Below, piece after piece: positions 60,452-64,000 of a stretch of DNA of 64,000 nt. Both the position numbers and the translations under genes were made by a program. This DNA is from Lepiota brunneoincarnata (lineage: Eukaryota > Basidiomycota > Agaricomycetes > Agaricales > Agaricaceae). The notes under the pieces were generated by a model. That model did no database searches. It was not told where the DNA came from and saw nothing but the letters and a program-made list of their open reading frames with translations. Where the stretch lies: assembly GCA_023014365.1 (NCBI GenBank), contig JAEBUN010000068.1:54499-118498 (forward strand). The letters are read 5' to 3'. Within the stretch, counting starts at the first letter, position 1, and each line of letters begins with the position of its first letter.

Positions 60452-63400
60452 TTGGCGGTCCTCAGGCCTCTGCACAGACTGAGGATCACATTGAACTCTG
60501 CTGTGCTCCAGAGAGTTTCCATCTCAGTGCATCCGCTCTTTCCAACCCAAACTCTTTTCACATTACATTAACTTCTCCTTTAGTAACTTCTGTATCTTCT
60601 GTTTCTGCTCCTGTACTCTCCGCTTCGGGCCCACTTTCTACAATGAACAATGTAGTTAGTTCTGATTTCTCTTCTCTTTCTCCTTTCAAAGCTCTTGTTG
60701 ATAGTGGTTCTACTCACTGTTTTGTGGACTCATCTTTTGTTTGTTCTCATAGTATTCCAACCTCGTCCATCCTGGCTATTGAACTTTGGTTATTTGATGG
60801 GACCTCAAATGCCTACATTACGGAGCTTGTGCAACTGCTTGTATCTTTCCCCTCCAGTGAATCTATCATTTTGGACACTTATGTCATCCGGCTTGACTCT
60901 TCCTGTTCTGTGGTCTTAGGACACAACTGGCTCACCCGCTACAATCTGTTGATTGACTGGGCTTTGGGCAGTATTACTTTCCGGCCATCCCTACTCAAGA
61001 ATCCTGCTTCCATCTCTACCTGCGTCGCACCCGCATCGGCCCTGCTTACGGCCACCCCTGACACTCCTGACCTAGGTTCACCACCCCTGTCTGGGACCTC
61101 GTCCCAATCTGTCCCCCTTGCGAAACTGCACATATCCCTGATAAACGCTCCTGCCTTTATCCGCGCTGCCAAGCTCCCTGGCTCCCAACAATTCTGAATC
61201 AATCTCTCCGCCGCCTCCGCATTGGCCGCGTCCTCTTCTGTCTCCGAAGACCTGGCTGACCTCTCATCCATCCCTGAGGAATACCATGAGTTTGCTGATG
61301 TTTTCAGTAAATCACGTGCTGACACACTCACTCCACACCGCCCTTACAACCTCCAGATTAACCTAGAGGACAGCGGTCAGCCTCCGGTCGGTACCATTTA
61401 CTCCCTTTCACAATCAGAGCTTGGAGCTCTACGTGACTTCATTGACGAACATTTATCTATTGGCTTCATTCGCCCCTCCACTTCTCCTCATGGAGCCCCA
61501 GTCCTCTTCATAAAGAAAAAGGACGGCTCCCTCTGTTTATGTGTTGATTTTAGAGGTCTCAACCGTATTACCAAGAAGGACCGTTACCCCCTTCTGCTCA
61601 TCTCCAACCTCTTAGACTCCCCTCGCAAAGCCCGCGTATATACCAAAATCAACCTCCGTCATGCTTACCATCTTGTCCGCGTTGCTGACGGTGACAAATG
61701 GAAGACCACCTTTTGGACCTGCTATGGCTCCTTCGAATGGATGGTTATGCCTTTCGGCCTCACCAACACCCCCGCCACCTTCCAGTGGTTCATGAATGAT
61801 ATGTATATTCAAGGACATGCTCGACATCTGCATTACTATCTATCTTGACAACATTCTGATATACTCCGATAATCACAGTATCCACCGTGACCAAGTCAGG
61901 GAGGTCCTCAAGCAGCTCCAACAACACGGTCTATATGCCCGCCCCGACAAATGCCAGTTCCACTCTGACACAGTGGAATACCTTGGCTACATCCTTTCCC
62001 CAACAGTCTCTGAATGGACCAATCAAAGGTCAAGACCATCCAGGAGTGGCTGGAACCCAAGAAAGTCAAGGACATCCAGTCTTTCTTAGGTTTCGCCAAT
62101 TTCTACCATCGCTTCATTCATGATTACTCTGACATCGTTGTTCCGCTCACTCGCCTCACCTGCAAAGATGTGAAATGGAATTTCACCAACGAATGCCGCA
62201 AAGCCTTCAGTTCCCTGAAGGAAGCATTCATATCCGCCCCTGTCCTCACTCCTTGGGCCCCCGACGCTCAGATCATTGTTGAGACCAATGCCTCCGACTA
62301 CGCCCTTGCGGCTATCCTCTCTATCATCACCGATGATGGGGAGGTTCACCCCGTTGCATTCCATTCCCGCACCTTTAACACAGCCAAACTTAATTATGAC
62401 ACCCACGACAAGGAACTCCTGGCGATATTCAAGGCTTTTTGTATCTGGTGGCACTATCTTGAGGGTGCCCCTCTTACTATTGATGTAGTCACCGACCACA
62501 AAAACCTCAAATACTTCTGCACCACCAAGATCCTTACTCGCCGCCAAGCTCGTTGGTCTGAGTTCCTATCCCAATTCCACCTCGTCATCCGGTTCCGACC
62601 CGGCCGCCTCGGCACCAAGCCTGATGCCCTAACTAGATGATGGGACGTCTACCCTAAAGGGGGGAATAGCAACTATGCATCAGTCAACCCGCACAATTTC
62701 CGGCCTGTGTTCACTCATGAACAACTTGCGGCCTCCGTCCATGCCACCACTCTTTACGCTCCTTCCCTTCGCGCAGCTGTAGTCATGGACCTCAATCAGC
62801 TACACCACGATATCCTCACCGCCCTACCAGCGGATCCGACCGCTTCCGCCCATCTTGCCAGCCCAGAAGGCCATTGGTCAGTTAATGATAAAGGTTTCCT
62901 CCTCTTAGACGACAGAATCTACGTCTCTGATGCCAACAATCTCCGACTTCGGGTCCTCCAGTACAAGCATGATCATGTCCTAGCTGGTCACTTTGGTCAG
63001 AATAAAACGCTGGAGCTCATCTGGCGCGAGTACACCTGGCCTAGTGTCCGCACCTTCGTCAAAGATTTCTGTAAGTCTTGCGTCACCTGTATGAGGTCTA
63101 AACCCCAGCGCCACCGCCCCTACGGTCTCCTCAAGCAACTCCCCATCCCTGAACGCCCTTGGAATTCAATCTCCATGGACTTCATAGAAAAACTCCCCGC
63201 CTCCTCCGGCTACGATGCCATCCTAGTAATAGTCGACAGACTCACCAAGCAATCCTTATTCATCCCCACCTACGATACCGTCACCTCCTCCGACCTTGCC
63301 TGCCTATTCGTCCTCCACATCTTCTCCAAGCACGGCGTACCTGAACATGTTACCTCCGACCGCGGCTCTGAATTCGTCTCCCACTTCTTCTGCTCCCTAG

Positions 63401-64000
63401 GACAAGCCCTCGACATGAAACTACACTTCACTTCGGGCTATCATCCAGAAGGTGACAGACAGACGGAACGCACCAACCAGACCCTGGAACAATATCTCCG
63501 GGTCTATTGTAACTACCAACAGGACAATTGGTCTGAATTACTACCACTAGCTGAGTTTGCTTACAACAATGCTCCTAGTGCCACCACCGGTATCTCCCCA
63601 TTCTTCGCTAATAAAGGATACCATCTGAACATCACAGTTCATCCTGAACGCGATCTCGCCTCCGCTCGGGCCCGCCATTTTGCTGTTGACCTCGACAACC
63701 TACATACCACCTTGAAGTCTGAAATAGTGCTAGCCCAGCAATGCTATCAAACCTCCGCCGACATCCACCGACTCCCCGCCCTGGACTTCAAGGTCGGACA
63801 AAAGGTATTCGTGAAAGCCCAATTTTTCCGCACCACCCGTCCTTCCAAAAAACTCTCTGAAAAGTTCCTTGGACCTTACGAGATCATTGCCCAAGCAGGG
63901 ACTCACTCCTTCACACTCTGACTTCCTGATTCCATGCATGGAGTACACCCAGTCTTCCATGTTTCTATGCTTGAACCGGCCACACCTAATACCATACCAG
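60448..64000 (+). pseudogene. gypsy pol (protease, RT, RNase H, integrase)
   Basis: Lies in the -1 frame relative to gag, overlapping at an A-run before the gag stop. Protease ALVDSGSTHCFVD; RT with [17 protein letters not shown] and [14 protein letters not shown]; catalytic YLDN (Asn for the second Asp). RNase H has VETNASDYALAA (Asn for the first Asp), YDTHDKELLAI and VTDHKNLKYF. Integrase has the His/Cys zinc region (HVLAGHFGQNK..CVTC) and the D,D35E residues (SMDFIEKL, TSDRGSEF, TERTNQTLEQYL), then the GPY motif (FLGPYEI). Stops: TGA 61195, 62638, 63919. An insertion of about 4 bp near 61800 and a compensating indel near 62010 shift only that stretch. A chromodomain, if any, is outside the window. 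Confidence 0.88.

Larger units (their letters stand above)
58348..64000 (+). mobile_element. Ty3/gypsy retrotransposon (runs off the right edge)
   Basis: 5' LTR from TGTCATATCC (58348), inserted in A10 after GTGAA (presumed left TSD half 58343-58347). Then gag (59063-60451) and pol (protease, RT, RNase H, integrase, 60448 to the edge) in gypsy order. Damage is by CGA-to-TGA stops and two compensating indels, so the copy is inactive. It is one of the youngest layers, since nothing in view interrupts it. Confidence 0.9.

Overview
This window is a dense, multiply nested retrotransposon cluster from a eukaryote, most likely a basidiomycete fungus of the mushroom type (Agaricomycetes). The evidence is the family mix: Tad1-like LINEs with apurinic endonuclease, reverse transcriptase and RNase H domains, one Ty1/copia and one Ty3/gypsy element of fungal type, and no bacterial gene organisation. 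The species cannot be named from sequence alone. I see no intact host gene. Two LINE families make up most of the DNA. Family A ends in ...AATAAATTGGAGATTT-poly(A) and has a 1294-residue ORF2. Family B ends in ...TAAATTGTTGATTTC-poly(A) and has a 1285-residue ORF2. Both carry an upstream gag-like ORF1 with zinc knuckles, overlapping the start of ORF2 by 4 nt (A) or 8 nt (B).

Left part (1-15404): a truncated A copy is followed by a B-type ORF1 fragment. That fragment is split by a non-coding element here called E. E is split by a truncated B copy (B1), and B1 is split by a full-length B copy (B2, 2287-12986). B2 itself holds a reversed B copy (B3), a 1.08-kb tRNA-derived SINE (called D) and a 373-bp solo LTR. 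Almost every layer has a matching target-site duplication (TSD). When the three inserts are subtracted from B2, its ORF1 (679 codons) and ORF2 (1328 codons) are exactly in frame, broken only by point stops, one deletion and one duplication.

Middle (15405-36597): a copia element on the minus strand, with a second SINE D in its LTR and a truncated A copy inside pol. It is cut by another B copy (B5). B5 holds a remarkable pair of A copies (24627-33537) joined 5' to 5', with poly(T) at the left edge, poly(A) at the right edge and one perfect 14-bp TSD around the pair. The right-hand copy has an intact ORF2. Then come partial copia LTRs around a poly(A)-tailed non-autonomous element (G) whose tail imitates family A.

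Right part (36598-58347): two almost identical inverted A segments; a three-part chimera (B 5' end, SINE D head, A body) with a second intact A ORF2; then alternating A and B fragments in both orientations, several without TSDs, which suggests rearrangement. From 58348 a decayed Ty3/gypsy element (LTR, gag, pol with protease, RT, RNase H, integrase) runs off the window.

How the parts work together: A and B provide the reverse transcriptase machinery. D and E have copied the 3' tail of B, and G that of A, so they are probably mobilised in trans. Almost all in-frame stops are C-to-T or G-to-A changes, mostly CGA to TGA, as expected from cytosine-methylation decay or a mild RIP-like process.
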